Positions 39,700 to 43,049 of a stretch of DNA of 43,049 bases are shown in pieces (within the stretch, counting starts at the first letter, position 1; each line of letters opens with the position of its first letter). A program made the translations under genes and the position numbers. Source of the stretch: Blattamonas nauphoetae (taxonomy: Eukaryota; Preaxostyla; Oxymonadida); the NCBI GenBank assembly GCA_033064195.1, contig JARBJD010000485.1, positions 1 through 43,049 of the forward strand, given 5' to 3'. Below the pieces are notes generated by a model. That model worked only from the letters and a program-made list of their open reading frames with translations, made no database searches and was not told the origin of the DNA.

Positions 39700-40291
39700 C
39701 TTTTGGTCGATCTTTTTAGCGACGAGGTCTTTGTGTTTATGACTTGAAGTGATTTCATTGCTAATTGAGAGATCAGAAAACTGGATTTAGCACAGAATTT
39801 TCTTCTGGCTCCCCATCTCGAACGCGAACAACGCGATACTTGTCAAGTTTCATTGGTGAGTCAAATGTCATCGCAAAAGGAGATGGATGTGGCAGTATTG
39901 ACTAAACTTTGAACTAGAGATGGATGAGAGAATGATCGCATGCGTGGGACGAGATCGAACGCTTTTTTCAAGCTGTACATAGTCGAGGAGGTGTCGTGAA
40001 TGAACATGATTCGACGGTTCATTTCATGATTTTGTGGATAGCATCAAGAAACCAGTCAATTTTGTTGATCTCTCGTTTTCTCACTCTTTAGGATTTTTTT
40101 TCGTCTAGGAATTGATTCAAATAGTCTTAAAACGAATAATAAGATGTTGACATGATACAAATTTCAGTTTTACTGCTTAGATCGTTTTTTCAAAAGTTTT
40201 TTTAATCTATCCCAAAACACAAAACATTTTTCGATTTATGCAATCAGAATCCTCTTCATCCTGAAAAAGATAAAAAAATGTGGTATACATT
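39700..40291. other. No gene seen
   Basis: AT-rich, with long T and A runs after about 40,080. Nothing recognised. Confidence 0.4.
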
Positions 40292-40440
40292 TAGGCATGG
40301 GCACCAGTCACCTGACTCAGATTTTTTGGACTGACTCATTTTAACCCATTTTTTTCATGAATCGTTTTGCGGACAAAATAGGGGTGGGCAGTATTCGGTC
40401 TGAAATGGTCGAGTCCAGTCCCTAAAAATAAAAGAGTCGG
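40292..40440 (+). repeat. Two hAT-like terminal sequences in tandem
   Basis: TAGGCATGGGCACC at 40,292 and TAGGGGTGGGCAG at 40,379 both resemble the outer ends of hAT transposons (YAGGSNTGGGCA pattern) and point the same way, 87 bases apart. GACTGACTC-type phrases follow each. No matching opposite end is visible nearby, so these would be remnants. Confidence 0.35.
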
Positions 40441-40453
40441 CGACTTTTTTGAA

Positions 40454-40526
40454 GTGCCCTTTAGTCAAGCGGTAGCACGGAAGCTTTTTGCTCCCCGGAC
40501 CCTGGATCGAATCCCGCCAGAGTCAC
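40454..40526 (+). tRNA. tRNA-like sequence with Pol III promoter boxes, probably a pseudogene or SINE head
   Basis: A 73-base stretch. TAGTCAAGCGG at 40,462-40,472 fits the A box exactly, and GGATCGAATCC at 40,504-40,514 fits the B box with one mismatch, at normal spacing. A CTTTTTG anticodon-like loop (Lys-type) lies between. The D, T and acceptor stems each have mismatches when I fold it by hand, so a working tRNA is unlikely. A six-T run at 40,539-40,544 would stop Pol III. Confidence 0.45.
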
Positions 40527-40678
40527 TTTATTGTTCTCTTTTTTCTTATTTTTGATTCACAGCATCTCTCCATTTTCTTCATCTCAGTTTTCACGAAACT
40601 AATGCTTCTGATGTCGTGGATCAAGAGTCCCTGAGTCGGTCTCTCCTTCCTTTTATTCTGACACCTTTTCCATGAATT

Positions 40679-42048
40679 TTGATAATTATAAAATGTTTGA
40701 TTATTTCTTCCCAATCCTTAACAATCAATTATCTTCAGAATCTCACTCGAAATGACTCCTTGTCCCACAGCCGAGTCAGAACGAACTTCGATCCTCAATT
40801 TTATCATCTGGATCTGGTTGAAGACACAAATCTTGAGAGCCGGGTTTTGCCTGCGAATTGGGAAGGAACGTTCTCAGAAGCAACACCGATGGATTCTCTT
40901 TGGGCGTAGATTTGACACTGTCGTCGTCTTCAGAGTGGAATGTAGCGTCTCATCTTTTCTATCTGTTCCGATCAGATGGTAAGATTGTGCCAGGAGGAAC
41001 CGGACACAAGGGGAGCACTTCTCCATTCTGTGGATCAGAACAATTGATCTACTCGACTCTGGATAGCGTATCCATCTCGCAGATCACGATACTAGCAGTT
41101 GTGACGTCAGTGACATTGACATCCTCAACATCGACAAAACCAGTTGTTTTGTTGACAGAATCTGGACTGGTTGAAGTGAATGGGAATGGAATCACAGTCA
41201 CAATGAAATCCCTCACCATCTCCTTTGACTCGAGAAGTTTCTCTCCAATGCTGTTCTCTGTGAAGTCTGGGACTATGGATGTGGACGAGTGTGTCATTGG
41301 TGGATTGTCATCAGAGAACGCGCTTGTTCTTTCGTCATTAGTGACATCACTCATCAGTGATGGAGAAACAGGAGTTGTTGATCTTTGGTCATCAAAGAAC
41401 GCAATTCTTGTGTTTGCTCACTCGTCAGAAGGGAGTGCTGTTGTTGTGGAGAGCATTCTCTACGAATGTCATGAAATGGAGTCTGGAGTGGTTCATGTTC
41501 GGAGTGAAGGAGTGAATGCAGTGAAAGGTGGACACGCTTGTCTTCCGTAGCAGACGCTCTCGTTCTGTCTGACAGAGCGAGGGAGAACTGAGAAGATTGT
41601 GGTTGACTATACCATCTCTCTCTCAGAAGCACTCGTGCAACCAAACTCAGAAATCACGATAAGCACCAACACACAGAAGAACGAGGAGCTTCGCTTGGAA
41701 GTGATGCGACGGGGCTCATTCTCGATCAGTCAAGATCGTCTGACAGTAACATATGTGTCATTCTCCACAGCGATAAAAGCACGACCATTCATGAGAGTTT
41801 CCAGTGGTGGTTCATTGTCGATCGCGTCGTGCTCGTTCTCTGGATTCTCGTCAGCATCGTCTGGATCGATTGTGGCAGCGTCACTTGTGGAAGCCAATAC
41901 ACACTCCATCACGAGCTCGAAGTTCTCGAACTGTTTCTCTGATTTAAACGGAGACGTGAACGAAAATCCAATGCACAGACACAAAGAGAGAGTGAGGGAG
42001 GATCGAAACCCATCAAGGGGAGGATGCGAAGAAGGATGGTATGCATAA
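40679..42048 (+). pseudogene. Host surface-type beta-helix repeat protein, decayed
   Basis: The translation consists of Ser/Thr/Val-rich repeats such as VVLLTESGLVEVNGNGITVT and SLSIASCSFSGFS, a pattern of short strands and turns typical of right-handed beta-helix (pectin-lyase-like) surface proteins. I associate this style with large families in oxymonads. The reading frame is not intact. The N-terminal part ends in TPMDSLW in one frame, and GVDLTLSSSSEW continues in the next frame near 40,907. An in-frame TAG at 41,548-41,550 then splits the main frame, which continues at once (QTLSFCLTERG). After about 41,970 the repeat character is lost. The alternative that TAG is read as Gln, as in the oxymonad Streblomastix, does not explain the frame change. 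No clear start codon. Confidence 0.6.
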
Positions 42049-42439
42049 TGAGAAAAATCATCAACGAATCCCGATGAGGGTTTCGACATGGCTCTAGTCG
42101 TCTGGTTGGATTTGGTGAAGTGTTCGAAGTCCTTTTGTCCAGGACGCATGGATATTCATTTTTATTTCACTTCCTTTTGGGTTTTCACCTCCCTTTTTCT
42201 TTGAAACATCATTCACTTTTAAGCTTTTGTTTTTTTAATGGTCTGATCTCCCGATCCGCTTAAATCGAAGCATTATCCAGAAATTGAAGTTCCAAATATA
42301 TGAAAGAACGTCAGAACAGCTGTTTGGGGTACAAAGTGAAAGAAGACTCAAAAGCCGAGGCAGAAAAAAATCTGATGGGTAAAAATCCCACCAGAAAAAC
42401 CACTTTTTTCCGTCCCATCCCACTCATAACATGTCTACG
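42049..42439. other. No gene seen
   Basis: AT-rich flanking DNA; the only frames are short and low-complexity. Confidence 0.4.
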
Positions 42440-42790
42440 TTAAAAATCCTCAATGAGTCGGATCAAACTTTTTTTCCAAAAAGTGTTTTTTATCACGAAT
42501 CTCACCTTTCAAAATCGATTTTGTAATTTTAGAAGGTGTTTGAGGTGAATTTGAGATATAAAGTAGTGGTTAGTAGCGAAATCTGAAAATCGACTTTTTC
42601 GTCACTTTTGTGACCACTGTTCGGTACGTAGCTCCACGAATTCTCAACCGATTTTCATCAGGATTGTTTTGATCGATGACTCACATCGTCCCCGACATTT
42701 TTGAATCGTTTTCGATTTTTTTCGAAGTGGTTCTCAAATTGGATTCACTTTGTTCGAGTTCAAAAGTGAAAAAACATCGAAAAAAGTGAC
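42440..42790 (+). repeat. Diverged third copy of the Polinton outer-end sequence
   Basis: Shares long stretches with 37,560-37,897 (and with the reverse complement of 1-335). Examples are TCGGATCAAACTTTTTTT, GTTCGGTACGTA, CTCCACGAATTCTCAACCGA and TTTTTTCGAAGTGGTTC. Many differences lie between these blocks, so it is clearly older or from another family member. It has the same orientation as the right end. Confidence 0.75.
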
Positions 42791-43049
42791 AACATTCTTG
42801 GAATATGACAAAAATTTGCTTCAAAATTGACGCTTAAAATGAGGTCAAAATATTGGACATATTTTTGGAATTTAGGTCAAATATTGGCATCATTGAAATG
42901 GCCTAAATTCCTTTTAACACAAGATTTAGAAATGGTCAATCGGAATTGACTTTTCGTTTCTGATTTCAACGACTATTTCAATGTGGTTCCCAAATCGTCT
43001 ACTATACTACTCATACGGTTGGCTTGGGTCGGCATGTCCTGCCTTGTCC
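42791..43049. other. No gene seen
   Basis: AT-rich DNA to the window edge. Any further match to the Polinton end region is too weak to call. Confidence 0.4.

Overview
The window looks like nuclear DNA of a protist. A gene relic at about 40.7-42.0 kb encodes Ser/Thr/Val-rich beta-helix-like repeats of a kind I associate with the large surface-protein families of oxymonads (Blattamonas, Monocercomonoides). That placement is an inference from remembered family style, not a search result. Nearly everything else is transposable-element DNA. || 1-37,897: a Polinton (Maverick) arranged as a giant inverted repeat. The left arm (1 to about 20,225) and right arm (about 24,823 to 37,897) carry the same genes in mirror order and look almost identical by eye. 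Between them lies about 4.6 kb of mostly single-copy DNA with most of the protein-primed type-B DNA polymerase gene and a small gene piece. Each arm, from outside in, holds about 2.3 kb of non-coding DNA, a fibre-like protein with an S74/intramolecular-chaperone domain, a small unknown protein, two related capsid-like proteins, two small proteins starting MAPG, two unknown proteins, a packaging-type ATPase, a coiled-coil protein, a retroviral-like integrase and an unknown protein. The right arm then keeps only the 3' end of the polymerase. The element is a fossil with roughly half a dozen gene breaks overall, but the similarity of the arms points to a young or recently homogenised structure. 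|| Two later insertions lie only in the left arm; the right arm preserves both empty sites. (a) 6,553-7,073 is a 521-bp non-autonomous hAT-type element with an 8-bp target duplication, inside a capsid-like gene. (b) 11,381-18,053 is a 6.7-kb GC-rich DIRS-type tyrosine-recombinase retrotransposon, inside the coiled-coil gene. It has inverted terminal repeats, an internal complementary region matching both ends, a gag-like ORF, an RT/RNase H/methyltransferase-like ORF, a tyrosine recombinase, and a 21-copy minisatellite of about 85 bp. || 37,898-43,049: flanking, probably host, DNA. It has a possible minus-strand gene (39,124-39,699), a 15-bp perfect hairpin, two hAT-like terminal sequences, a tRNA-like Pol III unit, the beta-helix gene relic, and at about 42,440-42,790 a diverged third copy of the sequence at the outer ends of the palindrome. 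|| Functionally, the Polinton genes form a virus-like set: replication (polymerase), integration (integrase), packaging (ATPase), shell (two capsid paralogues), possible membrane-active or core peptides (MAPG proteins) and a possible receptor-binding fibre. Most of its genes start just after a shared TTTTTATTTT-type motif.
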